Part shown: one piece after another, positions 35,239 through 42,742 of the stretch | Layout: each line of letters starts with the position of its first letter | How positions within the stretch are numbered: position 1 is the stretch's first letter | NCBI GenBank assembly: GCA_031272515.1 | Contig: JAISTR010000043.1 | Location: 1 to 64,000, forward strand | Source of the DNA: Erysipelotrichaceae bacterium | GTDB lineage: Bacteria > Bacillota_I > Bacilli_A > Erysipelotrichales > Erysipelotrichaceae | Direction: 5' to 3' | DNA length: 64,000 nt | Position numbers and translations under genes: made by a program | The notes under the pieces: model-generated | Told to the model about the DNA's origin: nothing | Seen by the model: only the letters and a program-made list of their open reading frames with translations | Database searches by the model: none

Positions 35239-36323
35239 TTTTGTCCCCTCGCTTTCTTGAACCAATCGCGAATCTTATTGCGATAGAGCACAATTGCATA
35301 TTGCAAAGCCACTAACAGCACAATCAGCGAAGAGATAATATCGCCGATCTCCTTGGGAATCGAGGCAATCTGCAAGGCCGGCTGGGCGACCTTCATAAGG
35401 CCAAACAACAAGCCCGCAAACAGGTTTCCCAGCATCGTGCAGCCGCCCACCAGGGCGACTGAAATGCCATCAAAGCCAACGTTGTCAAAGGCGGTGATGA
35501 CCCGGCCATAGCCATAGGTCCCCAGTGTCAATAGCGCCCCGCCCAGACCCGCAAAGGCCCCGGCAATCATCAGCGAGTACACCAGGTTGCGCTTTACCTT
35601 AATGCCCGCAAAGCGCGCCCCTTCCTTGTTGAAGCCGGTGGCGCGAAGCTGGTAGCCGAAGGAAGTCTTTTCGATGATCAGCCAAAACAGAAACAAGGCG
35701 ATGATTACATGGATAAAGCCCAGATGCAGGCGCGAGTTGTTGGTGAGCTGCCGCAAAAAATCGACATTAAGGGTTGCGGAAACCGGCACATTCTCGGTGC
35801 GGGTCATCTGGTTGAGCGGCATCTGTTTGTAAAGCCAGTTGGCTGAGTACATGGCCGTATAGTTCAACATGATGCCCACCACCACTTCATGGACATTGAA
35901 GCGGGCTTTCAATAGCCCTGGTATTAATCCCCAAAGCGCCCCGGCCAGACAGCCGGCCAAAACACAGATGGTGCTGTGAATAAATTGATTGTCAATCGGA
36001 ATAAAGAAACCGGCGCCAATCGCGGCTACCCCGCCGGCAATGATCTGCCCTTCCGCACCGATGTTGAATAAGCCCGTTCGGTAGGCAAAGCTGATGGAGA
36101 GTCCCCCCATCAGAATCGGCATCGTCGTGACCAAAAACTCCCCGACTAACCGCGGGTTGAAGGTACCGCCCTTGAGCAGGTCTATCCCGGTTCCGGCTTT
36201 GATGAAAGTCGCAAACATAATCAAGGGCGAGCGACCGGAAAGGATGACAATCAAAGTCCCGGCTACCAAGCCCAGTATTACCGCCAGAAAGGGAATCCAG
36301 CGTTTTTCCTTAAGGCTGATCAT
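35235..36323 (-). CDS. nupP: Nucleoside ABC transporter permease 1
   Basis: A 362-residue permease of the same family with about nine hydrophobic segments and the motif FAYRTGLFNIGAEGQIIAGG. It follows the ATPase gene with a 14-base overlap. The protein is typical of NupP/YufP in length. CAGGAGAAACCT precedes ATG 36323. Confidence 0.88.
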   Translation of the reverse strand: MISLKEKRWIPFLAVILGLVAGTLIVILSGRSPLIMFATFIKAGTGIDLLKGGTFNPRLVGEFLVTTMPILMGGLSISFAYRTGLFNIGAEGQIIAGGVAAIGAGFFIPIDNQFIHSTICVLAGCLAGALWGLIPGLLKARFNVHEVVVGIMLNYTAMYSANWLYKQMPLNQMTRTENVPVSATLNVDFLRQLTNNSRLHLGFIHVIIALFLFWLIIEKTSFGYQLRATGFNKEGARFAGIKVKRNLVYSLMIAGAFAGLGGALLTLGTYGYGRVITAFDNVGFDGISVALVGGCTMLGNLFAGLLFGLMKVAQPALQIASIPKEIGDIISSLIVLLVALQYAIVLYRNKIRDWFKKARGQK

Positions 36324-37842
36324 AGGTTTCTCCTGACTTATGGCCCAACATCAGTAAGCCAAGCTGTTTCTCGTCGGTCTGGCTCGCCTTCTTTTCCCCC
36401 GAGATCTCGCCATTGGCCATCACCAGAATGCGGTCGCATAGCGCGAGGATCTCGTCCAGTTCAAAGGAGACCAGAAGAATCGCCTTCTGGTTTTCCCGCT
36501 GTTCCAGTATCCGTGAATGAATGTATTCGATTGCCCCGACATCCAGACCCCTGGTCGGCTGTACGATAATCAAGAGCTCGGGAGAGCGGTCAATTTCGCG
36601 GGCGACGATTGCTTTCTGCTGATTGCCGCCGGACATGTTGCGGGTAATCGTCTGCCGGCCCAAAGAGGCGCGAACATCAAATTCCTCAATCAATTGGTCG
36701 GCTTTCTGATTGATGGTAGCCTCATCCAATAAGCCGTGTTTCGCAAAGTCTGAATTGTAGGCATGGATGATAAAGTTCTCCTTGAGCAGAAAATCCAGAA
36801 TCAAACCATGGCGGTGCCGGTCGGAGGGGACATGCCCCAGTCCGGCTTCAAAGCGGTTTTTGACCGGCAGTTCGGTAATGTCTTCGCCGTTTAATAAGAT
36901 CCGGCCGCTTTTGACCGGCAATAAGCCGGTAATCGCATAGACCAGCTCATCCTGGCCGTTGCCATCAATCCCGGCAATGCCCAGGATTTCCCCTTTATGC
37001 AAATCAAAGCTGATACCTTTGACCCGCTCGATCCCCCTACCATCCAAAACCGTAAGGTTTTCCACTTGCAGGATTGTATCCCCGGCTTTCTGGGCTTTCT
37101 TGTGGGCCGCAAACTGCACCTGCCGGCCAACCATCTTGGCCGCCATTTCCTTTTCGTTGATTTCGCTGACCTTATAGGTTCCCTCTACCTTGCCGCGCCG
37201 TAAAATTGTCACCACATCGGCCACAGCCTTGATTTCCTTGAGCTTGTGGGTAATTAGGACCACGGTTTTGCCAGAGGCCGCCAGCGAGCGCAGAATCTTC
37301 ATCAAATCCTCCACCTCCTGCGGCGTTAAAACCGCAGTCGGTTCATCAAAGACCAGAATCTCCGCTTCGCGATAGAGCATCTTCAAAATCTCCGTACGCT
37401 GCTGCTGCCCCACGGAGATGTCCTCAATCAAAGCCTCGGGATCCACCTCCAAGTGGAAGCTCTTGCACAATTCACGGATTTTTTTGGTACCTTGTTTCAG
37501 GTCGACGATGCCAAACTGCTTGCAGGGCTCCGCCCCCAGGATGATATTCTGGGTGACGGTAAAATTGTGCACCAGTTTGAAATGCTGGTGCACCATCCCG
37601 ATGCCCAGGCGCGTCGCGACGTTGGGATCGGTAATCTTTACTTCCTGACCATTTATTTTGATGTTGCCGCTATCCGGCTGAATCAAGCCGAATAGAATCG
37701 ACATCAAAGTAGACTTCCCGGCACCGTTCTCCCCCAATAAGGCGTGAATGGAGCCCTTGGTTACCTCAAGATCGATGCTGTCGTTGGCGAGGATGCCGGG
37801 AAATTGCTTGGTGATCCCTTTCATTTCGATGACAGTTTCCAT
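36310..37842 (-). CDS. nupO: Nucleoside ABC transporter ATPase (duplicated domain)
   Basis: A 510-residue ATPase with two nucleotide-binding domains. The first has Walker A LLGENGAGKST and signature DISVGQQQRTEIL; the second has a degenerate Walker A (AGIDGNGQDEL) and signature NMSGGNQQKAIVARE. This asymmetric layout is that of sugar/nucleoside ATPases such as NupO and RbsA. The start at 37842 (METVIEMKG) has GAGGTACAAT upstream. Confidence 0.92.
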   Translation of the reverse strand: METVIEMKGITKQFPGILANDSIDLEVTKGSIHALLGENGAGKSTLMSILFGLIQPDSGNIKINGQEVKITDPNVATRLGIGMVHQHFKLVHNFTVTQNIILGAEPCKQFGIVDLKQGTKKIRELCKSFHLEVDPEALIEDISVGQQQRTEILKMLYREAEILVFDEPTAVLTPQEVEDLMKILRSLAASGKTVVLITHKLKEIKAVADVVTILRRGKVEGTYKVSEINEKEMAAKMVGRQVQFAAHKKAQKAGDTILQVENLTVLDGRGIERVKGISFDLHKGEILGIAGIDGNGQDELVYAITGLLPVKSGRILLNGEDITELPVKNRFEAGLGHVPSDRHRHGLILDFLLKENFIIHAYNSDFAKHGLLDEATINQKADQLIEEFDVRASLGRQTITRNMSGGNQQKAIVAREIDRSPELLIIVQPTRGLDVGAIEYIHSRILEQRENQKAILLVSFELDEILALCDRILVMANGEISGEKKASQTDEKQLGLLMLGHKSGETYDQP

Positions 37843-37859
37843 ATTGTACCTCAAGTAAT

Positions 37860-37886
37860 CCCGGCGGTCAGAAATAGACCGCCGGG
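37860..37886 (-). promoter_or_regulatory. Strong intercistronic hairpin before nupO
   Basis: CCCGGCGGTC-loop-GACCGCCGGG, a perfect 10-bp stem without a following T-run. It probably stabilises or attenuates the mRNA between the binding-protein gene and the ABC genes. Confidence 0.6.
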
Positions 37887-37902
37887 AAGCCCTTCTTTAA
37901 GA

Positions 37903-37933
37903 AAACAAACATTCCGATGCGAAATGTTTGTTT
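37903..37933 (-). terminator. Leaky terminator or processing hairpin after bmp
   Basis: Perfect 11-bp AAACAAACATT/AATGTTTGTTT stem followed on the minus strand by TTCTT. It lies 18 bases after the bmp stop. Confidence 0.6.
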
Positions 37934-37951
37934 CTATAGAAGAAGAGATTA

Positions 37952-39046
37952 TTAATGCGTACTGCTGTAGGTTCCGGATTGCCCGTTGGGGATTACCGGG
38001 GTCGGGCTGACTTCGATTTCCCCGGCAACAACCTTGTTGTTGTACTCCAGGATGGTTTCGATTTCGATGTCGCTCAGATTGCGTCCGGTGCTCGTTTCGG
38101 CACCAACGCCTTCATTGTTGATGTTGAATACCATGACCGAACCGCCGGCATAGGTGCCTTGATGGACATCCTTGGTGACGGTATAGGTGGCAACGTCCAC
38201 ACGCTTGACCATGGAGGTCAAAATGACAGAGGAGCCATCCGCCATGTCGCCATCGTGGTATTGGTCCTTATCGACGCCAATCACATAGTAGTCAGAACCG
38301 CGTTCTTTTGCTTCGCTGATTGCGCCATTACCCGAAGAACCGGCGGCCTGATAGATGATGTGCACACCGCTGTCGAATTGCTTGACGGCGATGTTCTTGC
38401 CGACTTCCGGCATGTTGAAGGCGTCCGCATAGTCGACGACGATTTCCGCTTCCGGATAAACCGCCCAGACTCCTTGTTCATAACCGGCCTGGAAGGCTCC
38501 AATCAGTTCCCCTTCGACGCCGCCTAAGAAGCCGACTTTATCCCAACCTTCGGCTTTTGCCCTCAAACCGGCAGCGACCCCAACCAAAAAAGAACCTTGT
38601 TCAGCCGCAAAGGTAGCCGAAACCACATTGGGTTGGCTGACGACAGTGTCGACCACAAAGAACTTCGTATCAGGGAACAACGGTGCAACCTCATTGAGGC
38701 TGGCTTCAAACAGATACCCAACAGCGATGACCAAATCAAAGCCGTCCTCCGCCATCGAGGTCAGATTGGGGATGTAATCCGCATCTGAGGAGGATTGGAT
38801 GACCTTCAAGCAGGCATCCGCATCCCAGCCTTGTTCCTCGGCATAACGGTTGATGCCTTCCCAGGCTGACTGGTTGAAGGACTTGTCATCCACCCCACCA
38901 ACGTCGGTGACAAAACCGACACGGATTGGGCAGGCACTCCCGGTGCCATCCCCGCTGCCGCTGGTGCTGGTGGATCCGCTGTTACAGCCGGCCAGGGTAA
39001 AGGCGACCAGGCTGATTGTCAACAAACGAATCAATAATTTCTTCAT
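37952..39046 (-). CDS. BMP-family substrate-binding lipoprotein
   Basis: A 364-residue lipoprotein with signal peptide and lipobox (FTLAGC, Cys 21), a Ser/Gly/Thr-rich linker, and a BMP/PnrA-like periplasmic-binding domain (RVGFVTDVGGVDDKSFNQSA). PnrA-type proteins bind purine nucleosides, and the neighbouring ABC genes agree. It is the first gene of the importer operon, separated from nupO by two hairpins, which fits higher expression of the binding protein. Confidence 0.92.
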   Translation of the reverse strand: MKKLLIRLLTISLVAFTLAGCNSGSTSTSGSGDGTGSACPIRVGFVTDVGGVDDKSFNQSAWEGINRYAEEQGWDADACLKVIQSSSDADYIPNLTSMAEDGFDLVIAVGYLFEASLNEVAPLFPDTKFFVVDTVVSQPNVVSATFAAEQGSFLVGVAAGLRAKAEGWDKVGFLGGVEGELIGAFQAGYEQGVWAVYPEAEIVVDYADAFNMPEVGKNIAVKQFDSGVHIIYQAAGSSGNGAISEAKERGSDYYVIGVDKDQYHDGDMADGSSVILTSMVKRVDVATYTVTKDVHQGTYAGGSVMVFNINNEGVGAETSTGRNLSDIEIETILEYNNKVVAGEIEVSPTPVIPNGQSGTYSSTH

Positions 39047-39085
39047 AATACTCCCTTCTGTAAGTTTTTTACTTACTGCAAGAAT

Positions 39086-39113
39086 TCTATAAAAAAATTT
39101 CCAGTAAAGTCAA
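39086..39113 (-). promoter_or_regulatory. Promoter of the nucleoside importer operon
   Basis: Minus-strand TTGACT (39108-39113), 16-nt spacer, TATAGA (39086-39091). The leader then contains a GTAAGT/ACTTAC hairpin just upstream of the AAGGGAG ribosome site. Confidence 0.65.
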
Positions 39114-39160
39114 TAAATTTTAGATGAAAACTGGTGGATTTCTGGCAAAATGTAAAGGCT

Positions 39161-39258
39161 TATGAAAACGTTCGGCATTGCCGAAAAGACGGAATTTCCG
39201 TAATCCCCTTAAATCAAGGGACTCTAACCGCTTTCAAGCAAAAAAAGTCTATGAAAAC
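39161..39258. repeat. Three-hairpin segment flanked by 9-bp direct repeats
   Basis: TATGAAAAC occurs at 39161-39169 and 39250-39258. Between them are three short palindromes: TTCGGCA/TGCCGAA (39171-39185), ACGGAA/TTCCGT (39189-39201) and CCCTT/AAGGG (39206-39220). This may be a small mobile-element remnant or a terminator cluster. Confidence 0.4.
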
Positions 39259-39713
39259 ATTTTTTTAGGAGGAAGAAGAAGATGCAGCAGATAAAAGCCC
39301 AACAGTAAAGCAAGAAGGCCTAAAAGCGTGAAAAAGCCCCAAATCAGATTCCAATAGGGATTGGCTGTATCAAACATCCAAAATAACAATTGCTGCCAAA
39401 AGCCAAAGCCGCAAAGGATGGCGGTACAATCAAAGAGCACATAGGCACCGCCAAAAAAATACAGCCAGCGCCACCAGCTTCTCTGTTTATATTGTAAAAA
39501 AAAGACGGAAAGTCCAGCCAGACACAATAGAAACATTAAAGCCATCAGGACAAAATAGAGCAGAGATTTGTTTAATAAGAGCCCCAAAAAGAAAGCCGCA
39601 TAGCTTTCCCGGTCAAAGAAAGCCCAAATTCGCGAACCTAAAAAGATGCCGAAATATATAAAAATCAGCGGTTCAAACCACAAAACAGCGGTTTTTACTT
39701 TGGATCTTGGCAT
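39249..39713 (-). CDS. Unrecognised small polytopic membrane protein
   Basis: A 154-residue protein with four likely membrane helices and a GFWQQLLFWMFDTANPYWNL segment between helices 3 and 4. It begins at ATG 39713 (MPRSKVKTAVLWF), 10 bases after the stop of the neighbour, with a weak ribosome site. Hydrophobic, aromatic-rich and without charged catalytic residues. The two genes 39249-40314 look like an operon. No family recognised. Confidence 0.55.
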   Translation of the reverse strand: MPRSKVKTAVLWFEPLIFIYFGIFLGSRIWAFFDRESYAAFFLGLLLNKSLLYFVLMALMFLLCLAGLSVFFLQYKQRSWWRWLYFFGGAYVLFDCTAILCGFGFWQQLLFWMFDTANPYWNLIWGFFTLLGLLALLLGFYLLHLLLPPKKMFS

Positions 39714-39723
39714 TTTGTCTATG

Positions 39724-40314
39724 TCACTCTTTCTTTTGAGGATTTTGATTGGACAAATCCGCAACAACAGCCTTCAAAAGCGTCGGGTCATTGTCATCCC
39801 GCGTATAAATAATCAGCGGTTCCTGCTTTTGGAAAAAACGTTTCCACAAATAATGAATCAAATGACCGCTGATCATGTATTGAATCAGGTATTGGAAAAA
39901 ACGGTAGAGGTAAAGAAAGAAGACTGAGACACTCTGCTCGCTGCCATCGGCTTTGATCAAGGTCAGGTTGTTGATGATGGAAAACTCACCGGGCGCATAG
40001 TTATAGACGTACTGACCAATCAGTAATTTACCCTGGGAAGAAAAAAGCCACTCGAGCGGTTTGTTGTAGAGGTCATTTCCCCAACCATCCAAAAAAGTCC
40101 CCCAGATGACAGCGATAAAGGTTACGATAATCATAAGCTGCAAGTTCTTGCGGGTGAAAAACTGAGCGATCAGAATCACCGCCAGGATAAACAGGCTGGC
40201 CACTCCGCGTACATACATGGATTGGACAAAAATCGTAGCCAATAGGAAAAACAGCCCTACACAAAGGCCAAAGCCAACAATCAAGATCCCAATCAGTTTC
40301 AGTGAATTCTTCAT
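39724..40314 (-). CDS. Unrecognised membrane protein
   Basis: A 196-residue protein starting MKNSLKLIGILIVGFGLCVG, with three N-terminal membrane helices (through about residue 80), a short extracellular stretch containing YNYAPGEFSIINN, a further amphipathic segment (LYRFFQYLIQYMISGHLIHYLW) and a polar C-terminal tail (YTRDDNDPTLLKAVVADLS). A GGGGGTGTGT ribosome site precedes ATG 40314. It may be a small sensor or a transport accessory; function is not assigned. Confidence 0.55.
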   Translation of the reverse strand: MKNSLKLIGILIVGFGLCVGLFFLLATIFVQSMYVRGVASLFILAVILIAQFFTRKNLQLMIIVTFIAVIWGTFLDGWGNDLYNKPLEWLFSSQGKLLIGQYVYNYAPGEFSIINNLTLIKADGSEQSVSVFFLYLYRFFQYLIQYMISGHLIHYLWKRFFQKQEPLIIYTRDDNDPTLLKAVVADLSNQNPQKKE

Positions 40315-40374
40315 ACACACCCCCAAAAACAGAATCTGTTTACCGCTTCATCATATCATTATCGACTGGCAAAG

Positions 40375-40406
40375 TTCAAAAAAAGCTCCCGTGATAAGGG
40401 AGCTTT
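40375..40406 (-). terminator. Terminator of the yjjI-yjjW operon
   Basis: Minus-strand AAGCTCCC-TTATCAC-GGGAGCTT followed by T6. Confidence 0.9.
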
Positions 40407-40410
40407 GTCT

Positions 40411-41247
40411 TTAAATACAGACAACCTGACTGGCGCCGTTGCTTTTGGCCAGGTCGACCAGTTTTTGGGCGTCTTCAAGGCTGTAGGTCTGGTTGCCCAG
40501 TAGCTCTATTCCCTGGCTTCGCACCCCGAAAGGACGATAGCGCAAGAGCTTGTAGCGCACGTTTTTTACACGCTTGCTGATGAAGTCAACGGTCCTGAGG
40601 TTTTCCTCTTCATAATTGGGATACAGGATGGTCCGCACTTCCTCCAGCTTTTGGTTCTTTAATAACCAAGAGAAGTTATGCAAAACAGTCTTATTCTCTA
40701 CCCCGCAGATTTTTTTATGAAAGTCATCGTCCACCGCCTTGACATCCAGCATCACCCCGTCCGCCAGGCTCATCAGCTCTGGATAGTTTTCAAAAGCCGT
40801 AAAGCCGTTGGAATCAATCAGGCAGGTCTTGCCTTTTGCCTTAATCAAGGCAAACAGCTCAGAGAGGAACTGTGGATAAAGCATGCATTCGCCCCCGGAG
40901 ACACTGATGCCGCGCACATACGAGGCTACCGGTTCAAATTCAGAGAGAACCTCCTGCGGGCTCATCATCCGGATTTTCGGTGAGGAAAGATGCGGACAGA
41001 CCTTTATGCAGGTGTCGCAGTTGACACATTTTTCCCGATTCCAAATGACCTTTTCATCCACCCTGCTTAGCGCCCCGACCGGGCAGGTCTTGACACACGC
41101 TCCGCAATGGACGCACAGATGGATGGTTTCCGGGTTATGGCAAAACAGACAGGAAAACGGACAGCCCTGCAGAAACAGGGCGAAGCGGTTTCCCGGTCCG
41201 TCGACATTGGAAAAGGGAATCAGCCGGTTAACGGGAGCTTTGGTCAT
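40411..41247 (-). CDS. yjjW: Glycyl-radical enzyme activase YjjW
   Basis: A 278-residue radical-SAM activase. The SAM cluster motif is GCPFSCLFCHNPE (CxxxCxxC), followed by two ferredoxin-like [4Fe-4S] motifs (CVHCGACVKTCPVGAL and CVNCDTCIKVCP). Activases with this insert install the glycyl radical on a partner enzyme. ATG 41247 lies inside the last 20 bases of yjjI in another frame, so the two are coupled. It acts under anaerobic conditions. Confidence 0.92.
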   Translation of the reverse strand: MTKAPVNRLIPFSNVDGPGNRFALFLQGCPFSCLFCHNPETIHLCVHCGACVKTCPVGALSRVDEKVIWNREKCVNCDTCIKVCPHLSSPKIRMMSPQEVLSEFEPVASYVRGISVSGGECMLYPQFLSELFALIKAKGKTCLIDSNGFTAFENYPELMSLADGVMLDVKAVDDDFHKKICGVENKTVLHNFSWLLKNQKLEEVRTILYPNYEEENLRTVDFISKRVKNVRYKLLRYRPFGVRSQGIELLGNQTYSLEDAQKLVDLAKSNGASQVVCI

Positions 41248-42742
41248 GGATGCGACGGTCCAAAGCATGTCCGCCGTCTCGGGCCCCCTTGCCAAATACG
41301 GTGGCATTGTTCAAGGATGTCTGATTGGCATCCAGTTTTTCGATTTCGCTGCGCTTGACCAGGTAACCGGTCACCCGCACCACATCGGCATCGGCGTTGT
41401 AGCCGGAGAAGTAGCGATAGCCCTTGGCCATGGCGCCGCGGATGATATCCAAAAGCGCCTGGGTGGAATTGAACCAGGTTTGGTCAAACTTGAACACATC
41501 GCCGCAGCCGGTCACAAAGTACTTGTGGTAGAGCGTCGAGTGGTTGAGTTGCTGATGCAAAGCCGGTTCATAGCCGATGGGAATGCGGGCACCCGGCGAA
41601 TTGTCCATGCCATCGCTGTCGATGCCAACCTGGGCATGCAGGCCATAGTGATGCTCTGTGCAGGCGCAGTATTTGGATTTGAAGCCGTTGACCTGATCAT
41701 TGAGCGCTTCCATAATCCTGACGCCCAGCTGATCCGCTTCTGAATTATAGCCAAAGCCCTTTGCGGGGTCTTCAATTTTCAAAAGGGTATTGACGGCTTC
41801 CGCCAAGCCCACCAAACCAAACATCCCGGTGAAGTTTTCCATCTTCACAAAGCCTTCCCGGGCCAGAAAATCGGTTTCAAACCACTTGCTTTGTTCGACG
41901 ATGAAGCGGATGCGGTCTTCCATGCCATTTAACAACAAGTCCGTATAGTTGGGCAGTACCCGCGCAAAGAAGTCTTCGACACTCTCTGCCTGCTTGGCCA
42001 TCGTAGCCAAGCGCAGACGGTGCAGCGTGAAGCCGCCCCCGGCAATCTTCAAGCCGTTGTAGCAGCTGGCAATCGCGTAGTCCTCCCCCCATTCCTTTAC
42101 AAACATCTGATGGTTCGCAAAGGAGGGCTTTGAGGTCTTGAGCATGCAGCTTACCGCCTTCTCGGCAAAGTCATCCGGGGTAATCTCGGGATCATATTTC
42201 AAAGACAGGTTGGGCATAGCCAGGTTCATCTCTTCAGTCAGCTCCAAAATCAGCTCGCCGGTGACACTCGCCTTTGGTCCCAAATCCGCATGGACAAAGG
42301 AATCGGTCAGGGTCTTGTCGATATGCGCCAGAAACAGCCGCAGGCACTTCTTCGCCTCTTCTTTGCTTACCTTTAAAACAAAGGGTTCCAACAGCTCATC
42401 GAAGTTGCCCAGAAAGACCGGAAATGAGGTGATGGAGGGCACGTGATGATACATCATCAACAGTGCTGCCGTGGCCTCCCACAAATCCTTTGGTGCTTCC
42501 AGCTCCAGCATCGCACAGCCCTTTTGCATCAAAATCCGGTAGTCCGGAATGATGTAGCGGGGCCGGTACGGGGTATTTCCTTCATTCAAATCACAGATGA
42601 TGCCCATCTCCTTGGCCTTGACGTACGCGTCATTGACCGGCAGGGATTCATGGTCATTGGCTTCCGCCAAACGCGCCAGCGCCAGTACTTTCTGGTGATA
42701 GGTCAGGGTCGCGTCCTGCACAATTTGCAATACTTGGTTCAT
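41228..42742 (-). CDS. yjjI: YjjI-family glycyl-radical enzyme of unknown reaction
   Basis: A 504-residue protein of the YjjI/DUF3029 family. The C-terminal glycyl-radical motif is VRVTGYLVKR (Gly 459), activated by YjjW. The conserved segments YNSEADQLGVRIMEAL and HYGLHAQVGIDSDG are visible. No substrate has been established for the family as far as I know. It overlaps the ftsK stop by four bases (ATGA), so it is translated with a cell-division DNA translocase, an odd pairing. Confidence 0.85.
   Translation of the reverse strand: MNQVLQIVQDATLTYHQKVLALARLAEANDHESLPVNDAYVKAKEMGIICDLNEGNTPYRPRYIIPDYRILMQKGCAMLELEAPKDLWEATAALLMMYHHVPSITSFPVFLGNFDELLEPFVLKVSKEEAKKCLRLFLAHIDKTLTDSFVHADLGPKASVTGELILELTEEMNLAMPNLSLKYDPEITPDDFAEKAVSCMLKTSKPSFANHQMFVKEWGEDYAIASCYNGLKIAGGGFTLHRLRLATMAKQAESVEDFFARVLPNYTDLLLNGMEDRIRFIVEQSKWFETDFLAREGFVKMENFTGMFGLVGLAEAVNTLLKIEDPAKGFGYNSEADQLGVRIMEALNDQVNGFKSKYCACTEHHYGLHAQVGIDSDGMDNSPGARIPIGYEPALHQQLNHSTLYHKYFVTGCGDVFKFDQTWFNSTQALLDIIRGAMAKGYRYFSGYNADADVVRVTGYLVKRSEIEKLDANQTSLNNATVFGKGARDGGHALDRRIHDQSSR

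Noticed and set aside
39047-39248. A purine riboswitch before the nucleoside importer
   Set aside because: The leader after the mapped promoter elements is about 35 bases with one small hairpin and lacks the conserved purine aptamer core.
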